DNA of 64,000 bases. It comes from Methylocystis sp. B8. GTDB taxonomy: Bacteria; Pseudomonadota; Alphaproteobacteria; Rhizobiales; Beijerinckiaceae. Below are positions 18,306-27,529 of this stretch, in pieces. Position numbers and translations under genes: made by a program. The DNA lies in the NCBI RefSeq assembly GCF_005771425.1, contig NZ_VBTZ01000001.1:372001-436000 (forward strand), written 5' to 3'. The notes under the pieces are model-generated. The model was not told the DNA's origin and ran no database searches. It saw only the letters and a list, made by a program, of their open reading frames with translations. Within the stretch, counting starts at the first letter, position 1, and the number at the start of each line of letters is the position of its first letter.

Positions 18306-18929
18306 ATGTTGGGCATCGTTAGCAAGGCGGTTGTGGCGCTCGGAATGGCGGGCATGGCGCTTATCGCCGTCAATGCAAAAAGTTTCGCCGGCCCTGAAAC
18401 CGCGACTTTCGCTGCGCTTGGCCAAGAAACGAGCGTGCCCTACGGCTGGGTGGACTTCTGCCAACGCTATCGCGGCGAATGCCAGGATGACACGACCGCG
18501 CCCGAAGAAATCGAACTCACTGCCGCCGTTTTTCGCAAGATCGCGCGCATCAACGCCTGGGTGAATAAGAACATCGACCCCGTCACGGATGCGGACCACT
18601 GGAGCGCGCTCGACAAGTGGGACTACCCCAGCGACGGCAAGGGCGACTGCGAAGATTTCGCGCTGCTGAAACGCCGCATGCTGATCGAGGAAGGCTTTCC
18701 CCGTCAGGCGCTGCTGATCACCGTCGTGAAAGAGAAGAACGGCGAGGGCCACTCGGTGCTGACAATAAAGACCAGCCGCGGCGAGTTCGTGCTCGACAAT
18801 CTGTCCGATGAGATGCGTCCTTGGACGCAAGTTCCCTATCGCTTCGTCAAGCGGCAGTCGCAGCACAATCAGAACGCTTGGGTCGCCATCGAGCCGCTGA
18901 CGAGCGCGCCGCTTTACGTCTCGCGGTAA
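18306..18929 (+). CDS. bacterial transglutaminase-like cysteine peptidase (BTLCP)
   Basis: Secreted 207-residue protein of the BTLCP family (PF06035). It has an N-terminal hydrophobic signal segment (to about residue 28) and a catalytic triad recognisable as C115 (GKGDCEDFALLKR), H149 (GEGHSVLT) and D164 (FVLDNLS). LapG, the best studied relative, cleaves adhesins under c-di-GMP control. No LapD or adhesin gene is adjacent, so that role is only a possibility. I chose the ATG at 18306 because GGAGG lies 6 bases upstream. An ATG six codons earlier lacks one. Confidence 0.88.
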   Translation: MLGIVSKAVVALGMAGMALIAVNAKSFAGPETATFAALGQETSVPYGWVDFCQRYRGECQDDTTAPEEIELTAAVFRKIARINAWVNKNIDPVTDADHWSALDKWDYPSDGKGDCEDFALLKRRMLIEEGFPRQALLITVVKEKNGEGHSVLTIKTSRGEFVLDNLSDEMRPWTQVPYRFVKRQSQHNQNAWVAIEPLTSAPLYVSR

Positions 18930-18938
18930 GACGGGCGC

Positions 18939-19469
18939 TCAAGGGATAAGCGTCAGCCCCATCGCGTAACGTTGGCCGTTCTCGACATAATGTTTCGCCG
19001 ATTCGAGATGCCTGTCCCGCGCCTTTTCGTCGAGCGTGCGGATCGCCTTGGCCGGCGAGCCGACGATCAGCGAATAGTCGGGAAATTCCTTGGCCTCGGT
19101 CACCAGCGCATTGGCGCCGACGAGGCAGTTCGCGCCGATCTTCGCCCCGTTGAGGATCGTCGCGCCCATGCCGATCAGCGTCGCTTCGCCGATCGTGCAA
19201 CTGTGCAGAATGACGCCGTGACCGATCGTGCAATCCGGCCCGATGACGAGCGGAAAGCCCATGTCAGTATGGAGAATGCTGTTTTCCTGGATATTGGTGC
19301 GGGCGCCGACCGTGATCCACTCATTGTCGCCGCGCAGGACGCAGCCAAACCAGATATTGGCGTCCTCCTCCAGTTCGACGCGGCCGATGACGTGCGCGCC
19401 GGGCGCCACATAGAACCGGCCCTGGGCCGGCAGGCGCGGCGCGATTCCGTCGATCGTGTAAAGCGGCAT
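18939..19469 (-). CDS. gamma-carbonic anhydrase family protein
   Basis: Left-handed beta-helix (hexapeptide repeat) protein of 176 residues. It has the three expected zinc histidines H67 (ILHTD), H84 (TIGHG) and H89 (ILHSC) and the family blocks NIWFGCVLRGDNEWI and VGANALVTEAKEFPD. Relatives (Cam, YrdA, PaaY) hydrate CO2 or are carbonic anhydrase-like proteins of unknown activity. The ATG chosen has GGGAGG upstream and begins MPLYTIDG. It is convergent with the BTLCP gene, 9 bases apart. Confidence 0.9.
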   Translation of the reverse strand: MPLYTIDGIAPRLPAQGRFYVAPGAHVIGRVELEEDANIWFGCVLRGDNEWITVGARTNIQENSILHTDMGFPLVIGPDCTIGHGVILHSCTIGEATLIGMGATILNGAKIGANCLVGANALVTEAKEFPDYSLIVGSPAKAIRTLDEKARDRHLESAKHYVENGQRYAMGLTLIP

Positions 19470-19608
19470 TGGCGAAGCCTCCCTGAAATGAGGCGCGACA
19501 TTGCCATTTCCGGCCTTTTGCACGCAATGGCGGAAGAAGCCGCATCCCGGCCGATCTCATTCGGAAGTCACGGAAATTTAGACTATAAGCGGGCGGCAGG
19601 GTTTGGTA

Positions 19609-21405
19609 ATGCCGGCTGGCGCGCCGGCGGCGGGGGCTCTGTCGCGCGTGACAGCCGCTATCGGAGGACGCCCACTGAGCGCCAGAATGTTGCGGGATCG
19701 GGTGCGGCTTGTCGGCGCCTCTGCGGCGCGGGCTGCGGGGGCTCTCGCGCGAGGCGCCGCCGCGCCCTACCACCTCGTGAAATCGATGGCGATCGCGCCG
19801 CCGGAGCGGCTGCGCATCGCGCCGCCCGACATAAGAACCACCGACTCGACCGTCGCCGATCAGATTTACGCCGGCTATTTCTCCTTCGAAGGGAAGACCG
19901 TGCAAGCGAGGGGCGTCTCGCCCTTTCTTGTGGCGCCGCCTTCCGAGGGGTGGCGGCGTTCCCTTGCAGGATTTTCCTGGCTGCGGCACTTGCAGGCTTC
20001 GGACAAGCGGGTGGCGCTCGCCACGGCCCAGGCGCTTGTCGGCGACTTTCTTTCGCTTCCGAAACTTCCTGCCGACGATCCGGCGATGGAGCCCGCCGTC
20101 GTCTCCCGGCGACTGCTCTCCTTCCTGTCGCAATCGCCAATGCTGCTCGATGGCGCGGAGGCGGATTTTTACGACGCATTCATGCTGGCGCTCGCGCGCA
20201 ACGCCCGGTTGCTGTGGCGGGCGCTCGCCGGCGACGGGGCGCGGGGCGCCGATCGCGCCCTTTGCATCATCGCGCTAGCCGAATTCGCGGTTTGCGCCGA
20301 CACCGGACGCAAAATCGCGCCGCATGTATCGCGCGCGCTGAGCGCTGAGCTTGACCGCGAGATTCTCACCGACGGCGGCCATGTCAGCCGCAACCCGCAG
20401 GTCGCGGTCGATCTGCTCCTCGATCTATTGCCGCTGCGACAGGTGATCGCCGCGCGTGGCCTGCAAACGCCCCCCGCGGTCCTGCGCGCCATTGACCGGA
20501 TGATGCCCATGTTGCGGATGCTGCAACATGGCGACGGCTCGCTGGGGCTATTCAACGGCATGGGCGCGACGGCGCTGGATCGGCTGGCGAATGTGCTCGC
20601 TTATGAAGACACGCGCGGCGCGCCGCCGGTCAACGCGCCTTATGCCGGCTATCAGCGCATGGAGGCGCGGAACGCGCTCGTCATTGTCGACGCTGGCGGG
20701 CCCCCGCCTTTCGAGTTTTCTCTCTCTGCGCACGCCGGTTGTCTCTCTTTCGAATTTTCGATTGGAATCGAGCGGGTTGTCGTCAACTGCGGGGCGCCGT
20801 CGCCGCCACATCTCGACGCGCGCGAACTTGCCCGCGCCACCGCCGCGCATTCGACGCTTGTCATCGGCGATCGCTCCAGCGCGCGCATCGCGCCACAAAA
20901 CGCGCCGCGCTGGCGCGCAGGCCGCGTCCTTGCTGGGCCACGCAACATTGAGGTCGAGCGCCGCCGCACGGAAGGCGAGACGATGCTCGTCCTGTCGCAT
21001 GACGGCTATGCGCGAGATTTCGGCTTGATCCACGAACGCGAATTGACGCTTGCGACCGATGGGGCCGCGCTTTTTGGCGTCGATCGGCTCGCCGCCGCCG
21101 AAGGCGGCCGAAGACACGCGCAGACCAGCGATTTCGCCCTCCGCTTCCACATTCATCCGCGCGTGCGCGTTGCGTCGGGCGCTGACGGAACGGTCGAACT
21201 TGCTCTCGCCAACGGCGAAACGCTCTTCTTTGAAGCTCAGGGCGCAACGCCCGAAATCGAAGACAGTATTTTCTTCGCCGCGCTAGGCGGCGCGCGCAAT
21301 TGCGCACAGATCGTTGTGCGAGGGACGGCGGCCGCTGGCGCCGAGATCGCTTGGAGCTTCCGGCGGCGGGCAGGCGAGCAGGTTCCTCCCGGTCGCAAGG
21401 TATGA
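19609..21405 (+). CDS. heparinase II/III family protein
   Basis: A 598-residue protein with an alpha-helical N-terminal half, in which YAGYFSFEGKTV and FSWLRHLQA are typical of the group, and a C-terminal heparinase II/III beta domain (about 330-580: ARNALVIVDAGGPP, HAGCLSFEFSIG, STLVIGDRSSARI). It is a putative polysaccharide lyase. Rhizobiales carry such a gene beside purH as a rule, and its substrate is unknown. No signal peptide is evident. The ATG at 19609 was chosen over a TTG two codons earlier. A further start within the basic leader cannot be excluded. Confidence 0.85.
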   Translation: MPAGAPAAGALSRVTAAIGGRPLSARMLRDRVRLVGASAARAAGALARGAAAPYHLVKSMAIAPPERLRIAPPDIRTTDSTVADQIYAGYFSFEGKTVQARGVSPFLVAPPSEGWRRSLAGFSWLRHLQASDKRVALATAQALVGDFLSLPKLPADDPAMEPAVVSRRLLSFLSQSPMLLDGAEADFYDAFMLALARNARLLWRALAGDGARGADRALCIIALAEFAVCADTGRKIAPHVSRALSAELDREILTDGGHVSRNPQVAVDLLLDLLPLRQVIAARGLQTPPAVLRAIDRMMPMLRMLQHGDGSLGLFNGMGATALDRLANVLAYEDTRGAPPVNAPYAGYQRMEARNALVIVDAGGPPPFEFSLSAHAGCLSFEFSIGIERVVVNCGAPSPPHLDARELARATAAHSTLVIGDRSSARIAPQNAPRWRAGRVLAGPRNIEVERRRTEGETMLVLSHDGYARDFGLIHERELTLATDGAALFGVDRLAAAEGGRRHAQTSDFALRFHIHPRVRVASGADGTVELALANGETLFFEAQGATPEIEDSIFFAALGGARNCAQIVVRGTAAAGAEIAWSFRRRAGEQVPPGRKV

Positions 21406-21434
21406 TAAGCGCGGCGCGATTTTAGGAGAATGCA

Positions 21435-23027
21435 ATGCCGGTCGACTTGCGCCGCGTGGCGCGCGCGCTGATTTCCGTTTCCGACAAAACAGGCCTCGTC
21501 GACTTTGCGCGCGCTCTGACGACGCATGGCGTCGAGCTTGTCTCTACCGGCGGGACGCGCAAGGCGCTTGCCGAGGCGGGGCTTGCAGTGCGCGACGTCG
21601 CCGATCTCACCCAATTTCCGGAAATGATGGACGGAAGGCTGAAGACGCTGCACCCGAAGGTGCATGGCGGACTTTTGGCGATCCGCGAGAATCCGGAACA
21701 TGAGGCGGCGATGCTCGCGCATGACATCCGGCCCATCGACCTGCTCGTCGTCAATCTCTATCCTTTTGAATCGACGCTCTCGAAAGGCGCGCCTTTCGAG
21801 CAATGCATCGAAAACATCGATATCGGCGGGCCGGCGATGATCCGCGCCGCATCGAAAAATCACGACGACGTCGCCGTCGTCGTCGATCCCAATGATTACC
21901 ATGCGCTGATTGAAGAACTCGCCGCGACAAAGGGTTCGACGCGGCTCGCGACGCGTCGGCGGCTCGCGCAGAAGGCCTTCGCGCGCACCGCGGCCTATGA
22001 CGCGGCGATCTCCAATTGGCTTGCACAGGAGCTTGACGAAGCCTCGCCGCCGCTACGCGCCTTTGGCGGACGTCTCGCCGAGCCGATGCGCTATGGCGAA
22101 AACCCGCATCAATCCGCGGGCTTTTATCTCACAGGCGAGAATCGCCCTGGCGTCGCCACGGCGCGCCAGCTTCAGGGCAAGCAGCTCTCATATAACAACG
22201 TCAATGATACCGACGCCGCCTTCGAATGTGTGGCGGAATTCGATCCGGCGCGCACCGCCGCCATTGTCATCGTCAAACACGCCAATCCTTGTGGCGTCGC
22301 CGAAGGCGCGACGCTGGCGCAAGCCTACGAGAAGGCGCTGCGCTGCGACCCCGTTTCCGCCTTCGGCGGCATCGTCGCGCTCAATCGCAAGCTCGACGCC
22401 GAAGCCGCCCGAGAAATCGTCAAGATTTTCACCGAAGTGATCATCGCCCCTGACGCTGACGAAGAAGCGATCGCGATCATCGGCGCCAAGAAGAATCTAC
22501 GTCTGCTATTGACTGGCGGCCTGCCCGACGCCAGCGCGCAGGGTTTAACCTATCGATCCGTCTCCGGCGGTTTTCTCGCGCAATCGCGCGACAACGCCGT
22601 TGTCGACGACATGACTCTGCAAGTCGTAACGAAGCGACAGCCCACGGCGCAAGAACTTGCGGATCTCAAATTCGCGTTCCGTGTGGTGAAACACGTCAAG
22701 TCGAACGCGATCGTTTACGCGAAGAATGCCGCCACAGTGGGCATCGGCGCCGGACAGATGTCGCGCGTCGATTCTTCGCGCATCGCCGCGCATAAGGCGC
22801 AGGAAGCCGCGCGCGCCGCAGGGCTAACGGAAAGTCTCGCCAAAGGAGCCGTTGTCGCCTCCGACGCCTTCTTTCCATTCGCCGACGGGTTGCTGGCCGC
22901 TGCGGAAGCAGGCGCGACGGCCGTTATTCAGCCGGGCGGCTCGATTAACGACAAGGACGTCATCGCCGCCGCGGACGAGCAAGGCCTCGCAATGGTCTTC
23001 ACCGGCGTACGACATTTTCGGCACTAG
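21435..23027 (+). CDS. purH: bifunctional AICAR transformylase / IMP cyclohydrolase
   Basis: Catalyses the last two steps of IMP synthesis. The N-terminal IMP cyclohydrolase (MGS-like) domain opens with [15 protein letters not shown] and contains STGGTRKAL and [13 protein letters not shown]-type sequence (here [13 protein letters not shown]). The C-terminal AICAR formyltransferase domain shows [13 protein letters not shown], the catalytic KHANPCG and [13 protein letters not shown]. The 530-residue length is normal. AGGAG lies 8 bases before the ATG. The gene follows the heparinase-like gene by 29 bases. Confidence 0.97.
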   Translation: MPVDLRRVARALISVSDKTGLVDFARALTTHGVELVSTGGTRKALAEAGLAVRDVADLTQFPEMMDGRLKTLHPKVHGGLLAIRENPEHEAAMLAHDIRPIDLLVVNLYPFESTLSKGAPFEQCIENIDIGGPAMIRAASKNHDDVAVVVDPNDYHALIEELAATKGSTRLATRRRLAQKAFARTAAYDAAISNWLAQELDEASPPLRAFGGRLAEPMRYGENPHQSAGFYLTGENRPGVATARQLQGKQLSYNNVNDTDAAFECVAEFDPARTAAIVIVKHANPCGVAEGATLAQAYEKALRCDPVSAFGGIVALNRKLDAEAAREIVKIFTEVIIAPDADEEAIAIIGAKKNLRLLLTGGLPDASAQGLTYRSVSGGFLAQSRDNAVVDDMTLQVVTKRQPTAQELADLKFAFRVVKHVKSNAIVYAKNAATVGIGAGQMSRVDSSRIAAHKAQEAARAAGLTESLAKGAVVASDAFFPFADGLLAAAEAGATAVIQPGGSINDKDVIAAADEQGLAMVFTGVRHFRH

Positions 23028-23085
23028 TAATGCTCCTGGCGCTCCGGCTAAAGTGGCCGCTTGACGCCGGAAAGGGAGTTCCAAA

Positions 23086-23406
23086 ATGCGTAATTCTTTT
23101 AAACTGACGCTGGGCCTCGCCCTCATTTGCGCGCTTGCTTCGAGCCAGGCTTTCGCGGAACGGCGCAAGCCCGTCGCGACCGGCCAGGTCACTGCGGCGC
23201 AGGGCGACGATTTTCCAATTGCGCTGCCGCATAACCTCACGACCGGCAAAGACTGGCTCGACGACGGCGCGGGTTCAGCCGCGCAGGGAAATCTGGGGCC
23301 CAATCGTTACGCCAACGATAATTACTTTCTTGAGCAACAGGATTTCACGCTGCAAGATCCGCAGCGCTACAATGAGATCGGCCAGTTTTTCGATTACGAC
23401 TGGTGA
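23086..23406 (+). CDS. small secreted protein of unknown function
   Basis: A 106-residue protein with a clear signal peptide (MRNSFKLTLGLALICALASSQAFA, cut expected after AFA). The mature part is acidic and Asn/Gln/Asp-rich (NRYANDNYFLEQQDF) and ends FFDYDW. I do not recognise a domain. A GGGAG ribosome site lies 9 bases before the ATG. It follows purH by 58 bases and ends at a hairpin terminator. Confidence 0.7.
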   Translation: MRNSFKLTLGLALICALASSQAFAERRKPVATGQVTAAQGDDFPIALPHNLTTGKDWLDDGAGSAAQGNLGPNRYANDNYFLEQQDFTLQDPQRYNEIGQFFDYDW

Positions 23407-23426
23407 GCCGCGCTCGTTTGTGAATG

Positions 23427-23454
23427 AAAAAGGCCGGCGCGCGCCGGCCTTTTC
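23427..23454. terminator. bidirectional intrinsic terminator
   Basis: AAAAAGGCCGGCGC-GCGCCGGCCTTTT is a perfect palindrome of about 13 bp arms with an A-run on the left and a T-run on the right. It lies between two convergent small genes (ending at 23406 and 23475), so it can serve both. Confidence 0.9.
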
Positions 23455-23474
23455 TGACATTTGGATATGTTGCG

Positions 23475-23732
23475 TTAGCACACGGGCACTGAGCGATAGC
23501 CGATCACGTCGCCCCAGCGATTGAAGATCGGACGGCGCTCGTAATAGCAATCCGGGCCGCTCGCGGCCGCCGCCATCGCGCCCAAAGCCAAGGCCCCGCC
23601 TACAGCGAAAGGCGCCCAGCCATAGCCGTGATGCCATTTGGACCAGGCGAACGCGGGGGTGGCGCTTGCCGTCGCTCCGACCATGATGGCGGCGGCGAGG
23701 CTCATAGAAACGAACTTTTTCAACATGGACAT
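23475..23732 (-). CDS. small secreted protein, hydrophobic and Cys-ended
   Basis: An 85-residue protein. The signal peptide (KKFVSMSLAAAIMVGATASATPAFA) is followed by WSKWHHGYGW, a hydrophobic Ala/Gly segment and a C-terminal DCYYERRPIFNRWGDVIGYR block ending in Cys. Similar short secreted proteins with a CYYERRP-like end occur in Rhizobiales, with no known function. GAGGAGAG lies upstream. The second ATG (23726) has the better spacing and may be the real start. Confidence 0.7.
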   Translation of the reverse strand: MSMLKKFVSMSLAAAIMVGATASATPAFAWSKWHHGYGWAPFAVGGALALGAMAAAASGPDCYYERRPIFNRWGDVIGYRSVPVC

Positions 23733-23827
23733 GGCTCTCTCCTCAATTTGGCGATACTCACGTTGCGAGCATCTACACTTTAGGGAGAGACTCTCACGAT
23801 GTTCGTGCGCCGGCGCACAGGGCGCGT

Positions 23828-24898
23828 TTACGCTTCGCTTTGTGCGAGCAGCTTTTGCTGGCGGTCTGTCGTCAGCGCATCGATGACCTCGTCGAACTCG
23901 CCTTCCATGACGCGATCGAGCTTATAAAGCGTGAGATTGATGCGATGGTCGGTGACGCGCCCCTGCGGAAAATTATAGGTGCGGATGCGCTCCGAGCGGT
24001 CGCCTGAGCCGACCTGCTGCTTGCGGTCCTCCGAGCGCTCCCTGTCGAGCCTTTGTCGCTCCGCGTCGTAAAGACGCGATCGGAGCACGCTCATAGCCTT
24101 CGCCTTGTTGCGATGCTGAGAGCGCTCTTCCTGCATCATCACCACGATGCCCGACGGAATATGGGTGATGCGGATCGCGGACTCGGTCTTGTTGACGTGC
24201 TGGCCGCCGGCGCCCTGCGAGCGCATTGTATCGATCTGCAGGTCCTTGTCGTCGATGACGACGTCGACGTCCTCGGCTTGTGGCAACACCGCCACGGTTG
24301 CGGCCGACGTATGGATGCGTCCCTGCGTCTCGGTTTCCGGCACGCGCTGGACACGATGCACGCCCGATTCGAATTTCAGCCGTCCATAGACGCCCCGGCC
24401 GACGATTTCGGCGACGATTTCTTTGAACCCGCCGAGCGCGCCGGGGCTTTCGGATACGATTTCGACGCGCCAGCCCTTGAGCGCGGCATATTTCTGATAG
24501 GCGCGGAAAAGATCGCCGGCGAAAAGCGCCGCCTCGTCGCCGCCTGTGCCGGCGCGCACTTCGAGAATGACGCCCTTCTCATCCGCCTCGTCCTTGGGGA
24601 GAAGCGCAAGTCGCAGCGCACTTTCCGCCGCTTCCAGACGTTCGCGCGCGGCGTCCGTCTCGCTTTCGGCAAGCGCGCGCATGTCGGCGTCGATTGAGGC
24701 GTCGGCGAGCATGGCGGAAAGATCGTCGGCTTCCTTTTGCGCCGCGCGGTAGGCGCGGATCCTTTCGACGACGTCGTCGAGCGATGCGCGTTCGCGCGAT
24801 AGCGCGACGAAGGCCTGTCCGTCGGCGCCGATGGCGAGTTTGTCGCCGATTTCGTCATAACGGCGCAGGATGAGGTCGAGTTTGTCTTGAGCGAACAT
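23828..24898 (-). CDS. prfA: peptide chain release factor 1
   Basis: RF1 terminates translation at UAA and UAG. The 356-residue protein has the anticodon-like PET motif at 187-189 ([12 protein letters not shown]) and GGQ at 231-233, whose glutamine is the target of PrmC. The frame opens 40 codons upstream, but [17 protein letters not shown] is the family start. The gene follows ptsP by 52 bases on the same strand. The prmC that usually comes next is elsewhere (5007-5915). Confidence 0.96.
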   Translation of the reverse strand: MFAQDKLDLILRRYDEIGDKLAIGADGQAFVALSRERASLDDVVERIRAYRAAQKEADDLSAMLADASIDADMRALAESETDAARERLEAAESALRLALLPKDEADEKGVILEVRAGTGGDEAALFAGDLFRAYQKYAALKGWRVEIVSESPGALGGFKEIVAEIVGRGVYGRLKFESGVHRVQRVPETETQGRIHTSAATVAVLPQAEDVDVVIDDKDLQIDTMRSQGAGGQHVNKTESAIRITHIPSGIVVMMQEERSQHRNKAKAMSVLRSRLYDAERQRLDRERSEDRKQQVGSGDRSERIRTYNFPQGRVTDHRINLTLYKLDRVMEGEFDEVIDALTTDRQQKLLAQSEA

Positions 24899-24950
24899 GG
24901 AAGTTTCTTGAGAAGTAGTAAGGGCGGCGGCGCGAAGAAAGACAGCCCCG

Positions 24951-27215
24951 CTACAAAGGCACGCCGCGCGCGATCGCATAATCGCGCAATTGCTCCCGCA
25001 CCGAAGCGCTGCCGTCATCGGAAGCGAGTAGCGATGCGAGATAAACCTGCGCCTCTTCGAGATTGAGATTGAGGATCATCGTCTTCACCGGACCGATGGC
25101 GGAGGCCGCCATCGACAGCGAGCGATAGCCGATGGCGAGCAGCGCCAGCGCCTCAAGCGGGCGCCCGCCCATTTCGCCGCAGAGCGTCACTGGCGCGTTG
25201 TGCCGCGCGCCGGCCGCGACGATGCGTTCAAGCGCGCGCAGCACTGGCGGCGAGAGATTGTCATAGCGTTTCGAAACGCGCGTGTTGTCGCGATCCGCCG
25301 CGTACATGTATTGCACGAGGTCGTTAGAGCCGACCGACAGGAAATCCGCGCGTTTGGCAATGAGATCGATTTCCCACAGCAGCGATGGCACTTCCACCAT
25401 GGCGCCGAGCTCGAGGCGCTTTGGCGGCTGATGACGATGACGTTTGATATGTTCGAGTTCGCGTAGGGCGATCGACTTCGCCGCGTCGAATTCGGCGACA
25501 TTGGCGATCATCGGAAACATGATCCGCAGATCGCGATGGGCGCCTGCCTTCAGCATTGCGCGCAGTTGCATCCGCAAGAGGCCCGGCCGGTCGAGCCCGA
25601 TGCGGATTGCGCGCCAACCGAGCGCGGGATTCTCCTCTTCGATCTTCGCCATATAGGGAAGGATCTTGTCGGAGCCGATATCGAGCGTGCGAAAGGTGAT
25701 CGGTTTATCTGGCGCCGCGTCCAGCACGGCTTTGTACAAGCGATATTGTTCGTCCATGCGCGGAAACCGCGGGGCGAGCATGAATTGCAGCTCAGTGCGG
25801 AATAATCCGATCGACCGTGCGCCGGTCTCATGCAAATGCGGCATGTCGATCGCGAGGCCGGCGTTCATGTGCAGAGAGATTTCGACGCCGTCCTTGGTGA
25901 TTGCCGGCACGTCACGGAGCTTGGCGTATTGCTCCTGGCGACGCGCCCGCAGCCGCGCTTTTTCGGCATAGGCGCTCTGCACGTCTGGCTGCGGCCGAAT
26001 GTGCACTTCGCCGGTGGTGCCGTCGACAATGATCGGATCGCCGGTCTCGACGATGTCAATCAGGCCGGGAACGAGCCCCACCGTGGCGATGCCGAGCGCC
26101 CGCGCAACGATCGCCACATGGCTCGTCGGGCCGCCTTCCTCCAGCACCAGTCCGCGTAGCCGCTTGGGGTCATAATCGAGCAGCGCGGCCGGTCCCATCG
26201 TTCGCGCGACGATGATGGCGTTTTCCGGCACGCTGTCGCGATCGGCGACATAGCTCTGACCCGTCAGCTGATGCAGCAGCCGGTTGGCGATGTCGTCGAG
26301 ATCGTGCAGGCGGTCGCGAAGATACGGGTCGGTCTGACGCTGCATGCGCGCGCGGGCGTCGTTCTGAACGCGCTCGACCGCCGCCTCCGCCGTCAGGCCG
26401 GTCATCACCGCTTCGCGCAGACGGCGCACCCAGCCGCGGTCATAAGCGACCATGCGCACGGTTTCGAGGACTTCTCGCGGCTCGCCGGCGGCGATTCGGT
26501 CGCTATGCGCGACGAGTTCGTCGATCGACTGTCGCATCGCGTCGATCGCATGCTCGAGCCTGGCGAGCTCGGTTGGCATGTCCTCGGCGACGAGCTGCTT
26601 GATGACGACGCGCGGTTCGTGCAGCAGCACGTGCCCGAGGCCGACGCCTTCGGCCATTGGCGCGCCCCGGAGCGATGCCGGACGGTAGAGAGCAAGGTCG
26701 CGCGGATCTTCGATCGCCTGCAATTCGCCGGAGGCGATGAGCTCAGCGAGCAGCATCGCCGTCGTTTGCAGCGCTTCGATCTCTTCTTCCGAATAGACGC
26801 GGCGCACCTTGTTCTGGACGACGAGCACGCCGAGCGTATTGCCGCCGCGCAGGATCGGCACGCCGAGGAACGAGTGATAGGCCTCTTCGCCGGTCTCAGG
26901 CTTATAGGAGAATGCGGGGTGATCTTGCGCTTCGGAAAGGGCGACAGGCTCGGCGCTTTTGGCGATGAGGCCGACGAGACCCTCGCCCGCATGCATCGTG
27001 GTTAAATGGACGGCTTCGCGGTTGAGGCCCTCAGTCGCGTAAAGCTCCAAGCGCTGGTCGGCGCGCAGCACATAAACGGAACAAACTTCCGCGACCATGT
27101 TCGCGGCGATCTGGACCACGATCTTGTCGAGCCGCGCCTGCGCGCTGATCGGCTCCGCGCTGATTTCGCGGAGTCGGCGCAACAGAAGGCGCGGTCCGCC
27201 GAGAGCGCTTCGCAT
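24951..27215 (-). CDS. ptsP: PTS-Ntr enzyme I (phosphoenolpyruvate-protein phosphotransferase PtsP)
   Basis: First enzyme of the nitrogen-related PTS, passing phosphate from PEP to NPr and then PtsN. The 754-residue protein has an N-terminal GAF domain (about 20-165), which distinguishes PtsP from sugar-type EI, then the enzyme I N-domain. The phospho-histidine lies in [18 protein letters not shown], followed by the PEP-binding barrel ([33 protein letters not shown]). The start at 27215 ([18 protein letters not shown]) is the usual one. It is upstream of prfA in the order common to Rhizobiales. Confidence 0.94.
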   Translation of the reverse strand: MRSALGGPRLLLRRLREISAEPISAQARLDKIVVQIAANMVAEVCSVYVLRADQRLELYATEGLNREAVHLTTMHAGEGLVGLIAKSAEPVALSEAQDHPAFSYKPETGEEAYHSFLGVPILRGGNTLGVLVVQNKVRRVYSEEEIEALQTTAMLLAELIASGELQAIEDPRDLALYRPASLRGAPMAEGVGLGHVLLHEPRVVIKQLVAEDMPTELARLEHAIDAMRQSIDELVAHSDRIAAGEPREVLETVRMVAYDRGWVRRLREAVMTGLTAEAAVERVQNDARARMQRQTDPYLRDRLHDLDDIANRLLHQLTGQSYVADRDSVPENAIIVARTMGPAALLDYDPKRLRGLVLEEGGPTSHVAIVARALGIATVGLVPGLIDIVETGDPIIVDGTTGEVHIRPQPDVQSAYAEKARLRARRQEQYAKLRDVPAITKDGVEISLHMNAGLAIDMPHLHETGARSIGLFRTELQFMLAPRFPRMDEQYRLYKAVLDAAPDKPITFRTLDIGSDKILPYMAKIEEENPALGWRAIRIGLDRPGLLRMQLRAMLKAGAHRDLRIMFPMIANVAEFDAAKSIALRELEHIKRHRHQPPKRLELGAMVEVPSLLWEIDLIAKRADFLSVGSNDLVQYMYAADRDNTRVSKRYDNLSPPVLRALERIVAAGARHNAPVTLCGEMGGRPLEALALLAIGYRSLSMAASAIGPVKTMILNLNLEEAQVYLASLLASDDGSASVREQLRDYAIARGVPL

Positions 27216-27529
27216 CCAATCAGTTCCCGTTTTCCCAGAATTTCGCGGGTGGCCTACCGCAAAAAAACCGCCATGCGCCTGTAGATTGCGACAGTGGCCC
27301 TCAAGCAGCGTATATTGGCGCCGCTGGCGCTCCGCAAGCGCGGCCAAGAAACGCAGCGACGCAAGGAACATACCGGTATTGCAAAGCTTGGCGAATCGGC
27401 TTGCGGGCCGGGGTCGAAGCCTCTACCAGTTGGCCATCGGAGATCGGCGATGACAGCCTACGCGCTAGGCGCCCGGCATTGGCCGCGCAAGACGCGTTCT
27501 CCGGGCCTGCGGCATCGAGAAGAGAATTC
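27216..27529. other. 314-base divergent gap ptsP / EAL receptor
   Basis: Promoter region for two divergent genes. I see no gene, hairpin terminator or clear promoter boxes in it. Confidence 0.4.
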
